From Azospirillum tabaci (GTDB lineage: Bacteria; Pseudomonadota; Alphaproteobacteria; Azospirillales; Azospirillaceae), in contig NZ_JACCJY010000036.1 in NCBI RefSeq assembly GCF_014596085.1, positions 1 through 64,000 on the forward strand: a stretch of 64,000 nt of DNA, in the 5' to 3' direction. The first letter of the stretch is position 1; each line of letters opens with the position of its first letter. A program made the translations under genes and the position numbers. This document shows positions 41,473 through 50,623 of this stretch, piece after piece. A model generated the notes under the pieces. That model did no database searches, had not been told where the DNA came from, and saw nothing but the letters and a program-made list of their open reading frames with translations.

Positions 41473-42056
41473 ACAAGATCCCCATGACGCCCCAGGCCGC
41501 CCGCGCGACGGACAAGCCGCCAGGGCGCGTCATCGTTGTGAGCGAAGCCTGCGGAACCGGCCCCTAACCCGTCGAACGGCGCTGACGAAGCAGCCAGGAC
41601 GGGTCGGGCTTCGGCCTCCGGGTTACAGCCTTGCGGCCGGCACCAGCTTCGAGGTTTCGTCCCAATCCACCGGCAACCCAGAAGCGTCACGCCCCGGACC
41701 GCGCCCGATGATGTAAATTTCGGCCGTGGGGGTCCGCGGGCGACGCTCACAGTCACCCCGGAGAGAAACCTCTCGGAAGAGTGGGCTGGTGGGTCGCGGT
41801 ATGTCGCAGAGCTACCATAGACAAGCACGAAACCATGCACAACCATGCACAACGTGGAATTCGGCGAAAGTTGCCCTCCACCGCATCCGGTTCGGCGGCA
41901 TTCCGCCGGGGTGGGACCGGCCCGGTGCAGTGTTGCACGAACGGCACCCTCGCCGACAATTCCGCCACGCCCCCGGACGCCACCGTTGAGCGCCTTGATT
42001 TCGCTGCGCTATAGCTGACCGCTGGCTTTGCCGGTTTGCGGTTTCTGGTGGAACGG
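41473..42056. other. Divergent rne/amiC intergenic region with long rne leader
   Basis: No protein gene is apparent in these 584 bases. On the minus strand it is the probable untranslated leader of rne; RNase E messages in other bacteria have long leaders used for autoregulation. The decamer AACCATGCAC is repeated twice in tandem at 41831-41850. The amiC promoter lies at its right end. A GC-rich stretch near 41700-41760 may hold rne promoter elements; none is convincing. Confidence 0.5.
41986..42015 (+). promoter_or_regulatory. Candidate amiC promoter
   Basis: TTGAGC (41986-41991) and TATAGC (42010-42015) are separated by 18 bases, about 40 bases before the amiC ATG. Confidence 0.4.
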
Positions 42057-43364
42057 ATGCCCCGATTGCTCGCGATTGTCGCTGCGCTGGGCGCCCTTCT
42101 GGGGGCGGTCGCCCTGCCGTGCGCCCCGGCGCAGGCCCAAACCACCGCGGCGCTGCCCTTTCCGCCGCCGGTGCAGGAGCGGGTGTCCGTCCTGAACGCG
42201 CGGCTGGGCCTGCATCCCGACAAGACGCGGCTGGTTCTGGAACTCACCGACTCGGTGCCCTTCACCGTGTCGGTGCACGGCTCGCCCTACCGCGTCGTGG
42301 TCGATCTGCCGGACGTGAGCTGGCCGGGCGGCAACACGGTGATGGCGGGCAAGGGTGTGGTCGCCCGCTACCGTTTCGAGGGGCGCGACGGCGGCGCCTC
42401 CCGCCTCGTGGTGGAGACCGACGGGCCGGCGCGGGTGGTCGAGTCCTACCTCATCCCGCCGCGCGACGGCTTCAAGCCGCGCTTCGTCCTGGACGTCGCC
42501 CGCACCACCCCGGCGCAGTTCGCCGCCTCCGCCCCGGTCGCCGTTACCACGGGCACCGCCTCGGTGAGCCGCGAGGCGGCCCGCCCGCCGGCGCGCAAGG
42601 ACCCCATCGTGCCGGTCGCCGCGGCTTTGCCGCCGCCGGTCCCGCCGCGGGCGGCCCCGGTGCCGGAAAAGCCGATGATTGTCGTCGATCCCGGCCATGG
42701 CGGCGTCGATCCCGGTGCGGTCGGCGTCGGCGGGGTCTATGAGAAGGACATCACGCTGGCGATGGCGCGGGAGCTGAAGCGCCAATTGGAAGGCAGCGGC
42801 CGCTACCGGGTGCGGCTGACCCGCGACAAGGACGTGTTCATCCGCCTGCGCGACCGTGTCTCCATCGCGCGGGAGTCCAACGCCGACCTGTTCCTGTCGC
42901 TGCACGCCGACAGCATCGGCTCCGCCAACATGCGCGGCCTGTCCATCTACACCCTGTCCGACCGGGCGTCCGACCGCGAGGCGGAGATGCTGGCCGCCAA
43001 GGAGAACCGGGCCGACGCGCTGGCCGGCATGGACCTGTCCTCCGAGAACGATCTGGTGGCTTCGATCCTGATCGACCTCGCCCAACGCGACACGATGAAC
43101 CACTCCAAGCGCTTCGCCAACATGGCGCTGGAGCATCTTGGCCGCGAGGTCAAGCTGATCCCCAGCAAGCCGCACCGTCAGGCCGGCTTCGCCGTGCTGA
43201 CCGCGCCGGACATGCCGTCCGCGCTGGTCGAGATGGGCTATCTGTCGAGTCCCCAGGACGTGAGCCTGCTGAGCAAGTCGGCCCACCGGGAGAAGCTGGG
43301 CCGCGGCATGGTCCGCACCATCGACGCCTATTTCAAATGGCTGACCGGGGCGCAGAAGAGCTGA
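42057..43364 (+). CDS. amiC: N-acetylmuramoyl-L-alanine amidase (AMIN + Amidase_3)
   Basis: This zinc amidase cleaves septal peptidoglycan during cell separation. The 435 residues comprise a signal peptide (1-27), an AMIN domain (about 40-145, SVHGSPYRVVVDLPDVSW), a Pro/Ala linker and an Amidase_3 domain (about 205-430). Zinc and catalytic residues are visible: VVDPGHGGVDPGAVG, the Glu of YEKDITLAMA, the His of FLSLHADS and the Glu of LVEMGYLSSPQDVS. ATG 42057 is preceded by GGTGGAA; an in-frame TTG at 42036 is less likely. mrcA follows on the same strand after 266 bases. The order rne-amiC-mrcA is conserved in alphaproteobacteria. Confidence 0.95.
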   Translation: MPRLLAIVAALGALLGAVALPCAPAQAQTTAALPFPPPVQERVSVLNARLGLHPDKTRLVLELTDSVPFTVSVHGSPYRVVVDLPDVSWPGGNTVMAGKGVVARYRFEGRDGGASRLVVETDGPARVVESYLIPPRDGFKPRFVLDVARTTPAQFAASAPVAVTTGTASVSREAARPPARKDPIVPVAAALPPPVPPRAAPVPEKPMIVVDPGHGGVDPGAVGVGGVYEKDITLAMARELKRQLEGSGRYRVRLTRDKDVFIRLRDRVSIARESNADLFLSLHADSIGSANMRGLSIYTLSDRASDREAEMLAAKENRADALAGMDLSSENDLVASILIDLAQRDTMNHSKRFANMALEHLGREVKLIPSKPHRQAGFAVLTAPDMPSALVEMGYLSSPQDVSLLSKSAHREKLGRGMVRTIDAYFKWLTGAQKS

Positions 43365-43630
43365 GGCCCATTCGAACGAAACCGGCCGCGCCGGGCACGT
43401 AGGCCCGGCGCCAGCCATGCGGGCGGAGGCGGGCGGGCATTCGCCTCGTCCGATCACCACTTTCTTGCATGCGCCTTGTGGCCGTCACATTTTCCTGACA
43501 TGGCTGCGAGGGAGTCGGACTGCCGCCTCTCGCGGTGTAGGATGCCGCCCATCGGATGGTTCCGCGTCTTCCCGGTCTCTGTCCCGGACGAAGGCGGCGG
43601 GACCGCCGCCATGCCTGTCTGGGAACCGTC

Positions 43631-46141
43631 ATGCGCTTCATTCTGTCCGCCCTGATGGCCGTCGTGATCCTCGCCCTGGCCGGGGCGGGGGGGCTGGTCT
43701 ACATGCTGGACCATTACGATCACGAACTGCCGGACTACACCAAGCTCGCCAACTACGAACCGCCGGTGACCACCCGCGTCCATGCGGGCGACGGACGCCT
43801 GCTGGCGGAGTTCGCGTCGGAAAAGCGCGTGTTCGTCCCCATCGACGCCATGCCGAAGCGCGTGACCAACGCCTTCCTGTCCGCCGAGGACAAGAACTTC
43901 TACGACCACAAGGGCATCGACCCGGTCGGCATCGCCCGCGCCATCCTGACCAACGTGGAGAATCTCGGCCGCGACCGCCGGCCGATGGGCGCCTCGACGA
44001 TCACGCAGCAGGTCGCCAAGAACATGCTGCTGACCAACGAGGTGTCCTTCTCGCGCAAGATCAAGGAAGCGATTCTGGCGATCCGCATCGAGCGGGCCTT
44101 CAGCAAGGATCGCATCCTCGAGCTGTACCTGAACGAGATCTTCCTGGGATACCGCTCCTACGGCGTGGCGGCGGCCGCGCTGAACTACTTCAACAAGGCG
44201 CTGGACGAGCTGGACATCGAGGAGGCGGCCTATCTGGCGGCCCTGCCCAAGGCGCCCAGCAACTACCATCCGGAACGCCAGCGCGACGCCGCCCTGGCGC
44301 GGCGCAACTGGGTGATCGGGCGCATGGCCGAGGACGGGCACATCACCCCGGAGGAAGCCAAGATCGCCCAGTCCAAGCCCCTGGTCGTGCGCAAGCGCGA
44401 CGAGCAGGAGTATGTGACGTCGGAGTATTTCGCCGAGGAGGTCCGGCGCGAGCTGGTGAAGCTCTACGGCGAGCAGGCGCTCTACGAGGGCGGCCTGTCG
44501 GTCCGCGCCTCGATGGACCCGGTGCTCCAGCAGGCGGCGACCCGGGCGCTGCGCACCGGGCTGGTCCAGTACGACCGCCGGCACGGCTACCGCGGCCCGG
44601 TCGGCAAGATGGAGAACTTCGACAACTGGGCGAAGAAGCTCGCCTCCATGGCGCCGCCCGCCGGCTCCGAGGGCTGGCATCTGGCGGTGGTGCTGAAGGA
44701 CGACGAGGCGGCGGCGCTCGACATCGGCCTGCCGGATGGCTCGCGCGGCCGGGTGCCGCTGGCCGAGCTGCGCTGGGCGCGGGCGCAGCGCGACGACAAC
44801 CGGCTCGGCCCGGAGATCCGCCGCCCCTCCGACGTCGCCAAGCTGGGCGACCTGATCCTGGTGGAGCCCGCCGGCAAGGACGAGAAGGGCAAGGAGCCGC
44901 CTCCGGGCACCTACGCCCTGCGTCAGGTTCCGGCGGTGCAGGGCGGTCTGGTCGCGCTCGATCCGCACACCGGCCGCGTGCTCGCCATGGTCGGCGGCTT
45001 CTCCCCGCACATGAGCTCCTTCAACCGCGCCACCCAGGCGATGCGGCAGCCGGGCTCCTCCTTCAAGCCCTTCGTCTATCTGACGGCGCTGAACCAGGGC
45101 TTCACCCCGTCCTCTCTGGTGATGGACGCCCCGTTCGAGTATGACCCCGGCCACGGCCAGCCGATCTGGCGGCCGGAGAACTACAGCCACGAGTTCTACG
45201 GCCCGACGCCCCTGCGCGCCGGCATCGAGAAGTCGCGGAACGTCATGACCGTCCGTCTTGCCCAGGCCGTCGGCATGGACAAGGTGAAGGCGCTGGCCGA
45301 GAATTTCGGCATCACCGACAACCTGCAGCCCTATCTGCCGATGTCGCTGGGAGCGGGGGAGACGACGGTGCTGCGTCTCGCCACCGCCTACGCCATGCTG
45401 GCCAACGGCGGCAAGCGGGTGAATCCGACCTTCATCGACCGGGTGCAGGACCGCAACGGCAAGACCGTCTTCCGCCATGACACGCGCCCCTGCGCCTCCT
45501 GCAACCAGGTGGCCTGGAACGACGGGCTGGCCGTTCCCGCCGTCGCCGACACGCGGGAGCAGGTGAACGACCCGCGCACCGTCTATCAGATGGTCTCCAT
45601 GCTGGAGGGCGTGGTCCAGCGCGGCACGGCGACGAAGCTGCTGTCGCTGGGCAAGCCGCTGGCCGGCAAGACCGGCACGACCAACGACAGCCATGACGCG
45701 TGGTTCATGGGCTTCTCGCCCAACCTCGTGGTCGGCACCTACATCGGCTTCGACCAGCCGCGCTCGCTGGGCGCCAAGGAGACCGGCGGCTCGGCGGCGG
45801 TGCCGGTGTTCAAGGACGTGATGGAGGTGGCGCTGAAGGACCAGCCGGCCACGCCCTTCCGCGTGCCGCGCGGCCTGCGCCTCGTCCGCGTCAACCCGGA
45901 GAACGGGCGCCTCGCCCAGCCCGGCGAGCGCAAGGCGATCTGGGAGGCCTTCATCCCCGGCACGGAGCCGAACCCCGACCAGCCACAGATGGTGCTGGAC
46001 GGCTCGGCCCACGCGGCGGACGGCGGCTGGACCGGTGGGGTGCCCGGCGGCGATCCGGCGGCCCAGCAGCAGCCGGGCGGCTGGGGCGCTCCGGCGGCTC
46101 CGCCCTCGGCGGCGACGGTGGGCACCGGCGGCCTCTACTGA
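43631..46141 (+). CDS. mrcA: Penicillin-binding protein 1A (bifunctional)
   Basis: The 836-residue class A PBP polymerises and cross-links peptidoglycan. An N-terminal membrane helix (about 5-25) precedes the GT51 transglycosylase domain with the catalytic Glu in NAFLSAEDKNFYDHKGID and GASTITQQVAKNML. A region with an OB-like insert (about 270-430) follows, then the transpeptidase domain. Its motifs are SSFKPF (nucleophile Ser in SxxK), SRN and KTGTTNDSHDAWF. The C-terminal 50 residues are Pro/Gly/Ala-rich. The true start is 43631; an extension to 43556 has no domain. A strong terminator follows. Confidence 0.96.
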   Translation: MRFILSALMAVVILALAGAGGLVYMLDHYDHELPDYTKLANYEPPVTTRVHAGDGRLLAEFASEKRVFVPIDAMPKRVTNAFLSAEDKNFYDHKGIDPVGIARAILTNVENLGRDRRPMGASTITQQVAKNMLLTNEVSFSRKIKEAILAIRIERAFSKDRILELYLNEIFLGYRSYGVAAAALNYFNKALDELDIEEAAYLAALPKAPSNYHPERQRDAALARRNWVIGRMAEDGHITPEEAKIAQSKPLVVRKRDEQEYVTSEYFAEEVRRELVKLYGEQALYEGGLSVRASMDPVLQQAATRALRTGLVQYDRRHGYRGPVGKMENFDNWAKKLASMAPPAGSEGWHLAVVLKDDEAAALDIGLPDGSRGRVPLAELRWARAQRDDNRLGPEIRRPSDVAKLGDLILVEPAGKDEKGKEPPPGTYALRQVPAVQGGLVALDPHTGRVLAMVGGFSPHMSSFNRATQAMRQPGSSFKPFVYLTALNQGFTPSSLVMDAPFEYDPGHGQPIWRPENYSHEFYGPTPLRAGIEKSRNVMTVRLAQAVGMDKVKALAENFGITDNLQPYLPMSLGAGETTVLRLATAYAMLANGGKRVNPTFIDRVQDRNGKTVFRHDTRPCASCNQVAWNDGLAVPAVADTREQVNDPRTVYQMVSMLEGVVQRGTATKLLSLGKPLAGKTGTTNDSHDAWFMGFSPNLVVGTYIGFDQPRSLGAKETGGSAAVPVFKDVMEVALKDQPATPFRVPRGLRLVRVNPENGRLAQPGERKAIWEAFIPGTEPNPDQPQMVLDGSAHAADGGWTGGVPGGDPAAQQQPGGWGAPAAPPSAATVGTGGLY

Positions 46142-46159
46142 CCAAGTCGGTTCGGCAAA

Positions 46160-46198
46160 GAAAAGCCCCGCTTCCCGGTTCGGGAGGCGGGGCTTTTC
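46160..46198 (+). terminator. Rho-independent terminator after mrcA
   Basis: An 18-bp stem (46160-46177 with 46181-46198, one wobble) with a 3-base loop and TTTT in the descending arm lies 19 bases past the mrcA stop codon. Confidence 0.85.
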
Positions 46199-46212
46199 CT
46201 TTGTGCGGAGTT

Positions 46213-47169
46213 TCAGGGCCGTGCGGCGGTGTGGGTGTCCGTGCGGAGCTGGGCGATGGCGTCGGCGGGTGCCGTATCGGTGGGGCAGTCGGCGAGCGGG
46301 CGCAGCCGGTCCTCCATCCGCGCCAGCATCAGCCGGACTCCTTCCTGGTTGATGTGCAGGGCGTCCACGAAATGGGCTTCGTCCTCGACGTCGCGGCGGG
46401 CGTCGATCACCGGCACGTCGGGCGGCAGGCGGGCTTTCAGATCCTCGAAGAAGGCGTCGAAGTTGGTCACCTTCTCGATGTAGCCGGGGAAGAAGGGCGT
46501 GATGACCACGGCAACCCGCGTGCCCTTCTCCCGCGCCGTGCCGATGATGCGGTCCAGCGCGTCCCAGTTCGGCTGGAAGCCCTCCATCCGCTCCGTGGGC
46601 GCCTTTTCGAGCTGGGCCTTGAAGAAGGGCGACATGGTGCCGCTCAGCGTCCGGTCGCCAGTCGGGTGCAACCCGTCGAAGGCCAGCCGGATCGTCTGGT
46701 TGTTGTTGAAGATCAGCGTGTTGAACAGCTTGTTGGAGGCCCACATGGTGGCGTCGACCTGCCGGATGAAGCCGTCCACCCGGTCCGAGTAGTAGGCCAG
46801 CAGCGGCAGGTCGGCGAGCGCCTTGGGATCGTCGACCACGCTCGTCGGCTCGACCAGCAGCAGGCGGGGGGCGCCGTGCCGGTCGAGATAATCCTCCCAC
46901 AGCAGGTCGCCGACCGTGGTGGGGGCGCCGCCCATGCCCAGGTTCAGCACCCGCCCGCAGGTCAGCGCCTGCACCTCCTCCACCGGGAAGTGGTTGTCGG
47001 CGCGGGAGTTGCCCAGGATCACCACGTCGGCGGGCGGCCCCTTGCGGTAGACGGTCATGAAGCGGTCCGACGACTGGAGGAGCGTGTCGCCCATCCAGGA
47101 CGCCACCGCGCGGTCCATGGCGACCACCATGCCCAGGATCAGTCCGATGGCGGCCAAAAGGCGGATCAT
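46213..47169 (-). CDS. SGNH/AlgX-like hydrolase-fold protein, partner of the MBOAT acyltransferase
   Basis: The 318 residues start with an N-terminal membrane anchor or signal (about 1-24), then an SGNH-fold domain in the periplasm. Block I is VVILGNSRADNHFPVEEVQA (catalytic Ser in GNSR), and the C-terminal catalytic pair is DALHIN. VLNLGMGGAPTTVGDLLW forms the oxyanion region. Such proteins transfer acetyl groups supplied across the membrane by an MBOAT protein onto polysaccharides. The gene lies 13 bases downstream of the MBOAT gene, so the two form an operon. The acceptor polymer is unknown. Confidence 0.82.
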   Translation of the reverse strand: MIRLLAAIGLILGMVVAMDRAVASWMGDTLLQSSDRFMTVYRKGPPADVVILGNSRADNHFPVEEVQALTCGRVLNLGMGGAPTTVGDLLWEDYLDRHGAPRLLLVEPTSVVDDPKALADLPLLAYYSDRVDGFIRQVDATMWASNKLFNTLIFNNNQTIRLAFDGLHPTGDRTLSGTMSPFFKAQLEKAPTERMEGFQPNWDALDRIIGTAREKGTRVAVVITPFFPGYIEKVTNFDAFFEDLKARLPPDVPVIDARRDVEDEAHFVDALHINQEGVRLMLARMEDRLRPLADCPTDTAPADAIAQLRTDTHTAARP

Positions 47170-47182
47170 GGTTTGGGCTCCC

Positions 47183-48622
47183 TCAGAACTGGAAATAGAT
47201 GAAGGATCGGTTGGCGAAATTGCCGAAGAGCAGGAGCATCAGGATCAGCGTGGCGCAGCCGGCGGAACGGACCACGACGTTGACCCCGGCGTAGCGGCGC
47301 CCGGCCCCGAACTCGATCATCGCGTCGATCATCAGCACGACGAGACCGAACAGGGCGACGCGGACCAGATAGCTCATCTGCTGCATGCCGCGCGGCAGGC
47401 TGAAATCGCCCTCGGCGATGATGCCGAGGATGGTCCGCACCGTGTGCATGTCGTCGGCGCGGAAGGGCAGCCAGGTCAGCGTGATCAGAAGGAAGACCAG
47501 CCCGACGGTCAGCAGCTTGCCCGCCACCAGCGGCGCGCCGCTCAGCCGCAGCGGGCTGCGCTTGGCCAGCCAGCGCACGCCGTCCTCCGCTGCCATCAGG
47601 GTGGCGTGCATGGCGCCCCACAGGACGAAGGTCCAGGCGGCCCCGTGCCACAGGCCGGACACCAGCATCACGATGGTCAGGTTGCGGATGCGCAGCCAGT
47701 GGGTGCGCCCGCCGCCCATCGGGATGTAGACGTAGTCGCGGAACCATGTGGACAGCGAAATGTGCCAGCGCCGCCAGAAGTCCTTCATGCCCATGGCGAA
47801 GTAGGGGCGGGCGAAGTTCTGGCAGAGCGTGTAGCCGAAGATCTGCGCCAGACCGATGGCGATCAGCGAGTAGCCGGCGAAGTCGCCGTAGATCTGGAGC
47901 GAAAAGCAGATCAGACCGATGACGTGGTTCAGCGCGTTGAAGAACTCCGGCTGGGCGAAGCGCGCGTCGACCACGGCGGCGGCGTTGTCGGCCAGACCCA
48001 GCTTGAGGAAATAGCCCCAGATGATCTTCTCCAGCCCGGCGAAGCGGAAGGCGAAGCTGACGTCGTGGCGCGGGCCGTTCTGGATCTGCGGCAGCAGGTC
48101 GCGCGCCCGGACGATCGGCCCGGCGACGAGCTGCGGGAAGAAGGCGACGAAGGTCGCGTAGCGCAGCAGCGACCGCTCCGGCTTCTCCAGATGGCCGAGA
48201 TAGAGATCCAGCGTGTAGCTGAGATTCTGGAAGGTGTAGAAGGAAATGCCGACCGGCAGGATGATGGACAGCGTGCGGTGCCCGACGTCGAGGCCGAGCG
48301 AGGCCAGCGCCACCTGCGCGCTGTCGATGAAGAAGTTGAAGTATTTGAAAAAGAACAGGATCGCCAGATTGGTCGCCACGCTGATCTGCATGAAGATGCG
48401 CGCGGTGGCCCGGTTCGGCGCGTCGGCGATGCGCAGACCGCAATAGAAGTCGAGCAGCGTCGTGCCGGCGAGCAGCAGGCAGAAGCGGTAATCCCAGAAG
48501 CCGTAGAAGATGTAGCTGGACACCAGCAGCAGCGGCGTGAACAGCCGCGTCCTGGCGAGCATCATGAAGCCCGCCGTGAAGGCCGTGATGAACAGCAGGA
48601 ACCCCAGGCTGGTGAAGTTCAT
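47183..48622 (-). CDS. MBOAT family O-acyltransferase (AlgI-like)
   Basis: The 479-residue multi-spanning inner-membrane protein (about ten hydrophobic segments) has MBOAT signatures: YTFQNLSYTLDLYLGHLE, FFPQLVAGPIVRARDLLPQI and DFWRRWHISLSTWFRDYVYI. The catalytic His region is GLWHGAAWTFVLWGAMH (around 322-338). AlgI and PatA proteins of this group move acetyl groups across the membrane for polysaccharide or peptidoglycan O-acetylation. With the downstream SGNH gene it forms a two-gene acetylation module. This module sits between mrcA and prfB, which are usually closer in related genomes. Confidence 0.93.
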   Translation of the reverse strand: MNFTSLGFLLFITAFTAGFMMLARTRLFTPLLLVSSYIFYGFWDYRFCLLLAGTTLLDFYCGLRIADAPNRATARIFMQISVATNLAILFFFKYFNFFIDSAQVALASLGLDVGHRTLSIILPVGISFYTFQNLSYTLDLYLGHLEKPERSLLRYATFVAFFPQLVAGPIVRARDLLPQIQNGPRHDVSFAFRFAGLEKIIWGYFLKLGLADNAAAVVDARFAQPEFFNALNHVIGLICFSLQIYGDFAGYSLIAIGLAQIFGYTLCQNFARPYFAMGMKDFWRRWHISLSTWFRDYVYIPMGGGRTHWLRIRNLTIVMLVSGLWHGAAWTFVLWGAMHATLMAAEDGVRWLAKRSPLRLSGAPLVAGKLLTVGLVFLLITLTWLPFRADDMHTVRTILGIIAEGDFSLPRGMQQMSYLVRVALFGLVVLMIDAMIEFGAGRRYAGVNVVVRSAGCATLILMLLLFGNFANRSFIYFQF

Positions 48623-48952
48623 CGGGGGGCCACGCTATTGTTGTTGGAGAACGGGGGCGCCGACAGTCCGCGCCCGTCGAAGGACGGGCACGAACGTTGG
48701 TGACGCTATCACGGGGGGCTGCCACTTATTCGCGCCGCGAAAGTGGTTTTGCGGCGCAAAAACGGTTTCATCCGAGTGGGTTGGGCGGGTGTCCCGGTGA
48801 CGGGGCGGCGCTCCGGCGGGTTACCGTTCCGGATCGGTCCAGCGTCGCGGAAGCCGGAGCGCCTGTGGAATAAGAGGGTGCAACGCCGCTTCCAACCCGC
48901 TACATAAGGGCCAAGACACTGGTTCAACTCTGGCTGACGAGGAGGCACTGCG
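48623..48952. other. Divergent intergenic region MBOAT/prfB
   Basis: 330 bases without a convincing gene. It must hold the divergent promoters of the MBOAT operon and prfB. A short palindrome TTTGCGGCGCAAA lies near 48750. The right end carries GAGGAGG as the prfB ribosome binding site. Confidence 0.5.
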
Positions 48953-50075
48953 ATGCGGGCCGAGATCGAAGCGGCCGCCGGCGAGATTAGAGAATCGCTG
49001 GCGCTGCTGAGGAGGCATCTTTGACTGGGATAACGCGCTGCGTCGTCTCGACGAACTGAACGCCCACGCCGAAGACCCCAAGCTGTGGGACGACCCGTCC
49101 CGCGCGCAGACCATCATGCGCGAGCGCACCCAGCTCGAAAATTCCGTAAACGGTTACCGCGCGCTTGAGCGCGACCTGTCCGATAGCCTGGAGCTGATCG
49201 AGATGGGCGAGGCCGAGGGCGACGCGACCGTGGTCGCCGATGCCGAGGCCCAGCTCTACGCGCTGCGCGACCGCGCCGCGAAGCTCCAGATCGAGAGCCT
49301 GCTCTCGGGCGAGGCGGACGCCAACGACTGCTTCATCGAGGTGAACGCCGGCGCCGGCGGCACGGAGGCCCAGGATTGGGCGCTGATGCTGATGCGCATG
49401 TACCTCCGCTGGGCGGAACAGCACGGCTACAAGACGCAGTGGCTCGAGGAAAGCCCCGGCGAAGAGGCCGGCATCAAGTCCGCCACCGCGCAGATCAGCG
49501 GCCACAACGCCTATGGCTGGCTGAAGACCGAGGCCGGCGTGCACCGTCTGGTGCGCATCAGCCCGTTCGACAGCCAGGCGCGCCGCCAGACCAGCTTCGC
49601 CGCCGTCTCGGTGTCTCCGGTGATCGACGACAAGATCAACATCGAGATCAACGAGAAGGACTGCCGCATCGACACCTTCCGGGCGTCGGGCGCCGGTGGC
49701 CAGCACGTCAACAAGACGGACTCGGCGATCCGCATCACCCACCTGCCCACGGGCATCGTGGTGGCCTGCCAGCAGGAGCGCTCGCAGCACAAGAACCGCG
49801 CCAAGGCGTGGGACATGCTGCGCGCCCGCCTGTATGAGCGGGAGCTGAAGATCCGCGAGGACGCCGCCGCCGCCCTTGAGGCGACCAAGAGCGACATCGG
49901 CTGGGGCCACCAGATCCGTTCCTACGTCCTGCACCCCTACCAGATGGTGAAGGATCTGCGGACCGAGGTGGAGACCTCGCAGAGCCAGGCGGTGCTGGAC
50001 GGCGACCTGGACATGTTCCTGGAGGCGGCTCTGGCCGCCCGCCTGAAGGGGCAGAGCGACGACGCCGCGGCGTGA
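48953..50075 (+). CDS. prfB: Peptide chain release factor 2 (programmed +1 frameshift)
   Basis: RF2 releases peptides at UGA and UAA. Translation starts at ATG 48953 and runs 23 codons to a TGA at 49022. A +1 shift at CTT-TGA-C (49019-49025) continues into the long frame that ends at 50075, giving about 373 residues. The stop-recognition motif SPF (RISPFDSQARRQTSFA) and the catalytic GGQ (SGAGGQHVNKTDSAIR) are intact. The frameshift keeps RF2 levels self-controlled: low RF2 lets the shift occur. A start from 49116 alone would lose the N-terminal domain. It follows the MBOAT genes divergently. Confidence 0.95.
49010..49025 (+). promoter_or_regulatory. RF2 programmed frameshift signal
   Basis: AGGAGG (49010-49015), acting as an internal Shine-Dalgarno, precedes CAT and the slip site CTTTGAC with the in-frame UGA at 49022-49024. 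This is the same layout as in Escherichia coli prfB. The zero-frame peptide ends RRHL, and the +1 frame continues DWDNALRRLDEL. Confidence 0.93.
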
Positions 50076-50095
50076 GTGCGGTTTGGGGGTAGGTC

Positions 50096-50188
50096 TTGCC
50101 CCCACCCTAACCCTCCCCCGCTGCCGCAGGGGAGGGGACTTGATCCTCCCTCCCCTGCGAAGCGGGGGAGGGCCGGGGAGGGGGCAAG
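50096..50188. repeat. Palindromic element after prfB
   Basis: Two GC-rich arms in inverted orientation begin CTTGCCCCC and end GGGGGCAAG. They enclose CCTCCCC-GGGGAGG sub-palindromes related to the elements at 32144 and 55383. A T-rich run follows (50198-50203), so it could double as a terminator for prfB. Confidence 0.65.
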
Positions 50189-50206
50189 GCACCCCCTTTT
50201 TTTATT

Positions 50207-50250
50207 CCTTGGCCCTAGTTTTACCCCTTGGCCCTATTTTTACCCCTTGG
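50207..50250. repeat. 19-bp tandem repeat, 2.3 copies
   Basis: CCTTGGCCCTAGTTTTACC (50207) is followed by a near-identical unit at 50226 (T for G) and by CCTTGG at 50245. The period is 19 bp and the unit is much richer in A/T than the genes. It lies in the leader of the peptidoglycan-binding gene. Confidence 0.65.
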
Positions 50251-50305
50251 GAAGAAACGCGGCCTCTGCGTTGTTGATCTCCGCAACAAGAAACGGAGAG
50301 AGACC

Positions 50306-50614
50306 ATGAACCGCAGCCTGTTCGCCGCCTTCCTGGCCGCCACGGCCTTCGCGTCCCCGGCCTACGCCGCCTGCCCGACGGACTCGATGACGCCGGACAT
50401 GTACTTCGCCTATGTCGAAGGCATCCAGAAGACCCTGACCGAGCAAGGATTCCGTCCCGGCGCGATCGACGGGAAGATCGGCCCCAACACCCGCTCCGCC
50501 ATCCGCGCCTACCAGAAGGCCGCGAAGCTCCCGGTGGACGGCTGTCCGACTCAGGAGCTTCTCGACCACATCAACTTCTCCCAGCCGAAGATCTACGGAC
50601 CGGGCAAGCGGTAA
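50306..50614 (+). CDS. Small exported peptidoglycan-binding domain protein
   Basis: The 102 residues comprise a signal peptide (1-21, ending PAYA), two Cys flanking the domain and one peptidoglycan-binding type 1 repeat. The repeat is visible as GIQKTLTEQGFRPGAIDGKI followed by GPNTRSAIRAYQKAAKLPVD. It should bind wall peptidoglycan in the periplasm; no catalytic domain is attached. The ATG at 50306 has CGGAGAG upstream; the open frame extends to 50228 without support. It is convergent with the ABC operon, ten bases away. Confidence 0.85.
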   Translation: MNRSLFAAFLAATAFASPAYAACPTDSMTPDMYFAYVEGIQKTLTEQGFRPGAIDGKIGPNTRSAIRAYQKAAKLPVDGCPTQELLDHINFSQPKIYGPGKR

Positions 50615-50623
50615 AATCTGCCC

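Noticed and set aside
38194..41487. Plus-strand open frame (about 1100 codons) opposite rne
   Set aside because: Shadow of the low-complexity rne gene; repetitive Leu/Arg/Gly-rich translation without a motif.
43454..46900. Very long minus-strand open frame (over 1100 codons) opposite mrcA
   Set aside because: High-GC shadow of mrcA; residues are Arg/Gly/His/Asp-rich with no domain, and it overlaps known genes in other frames.
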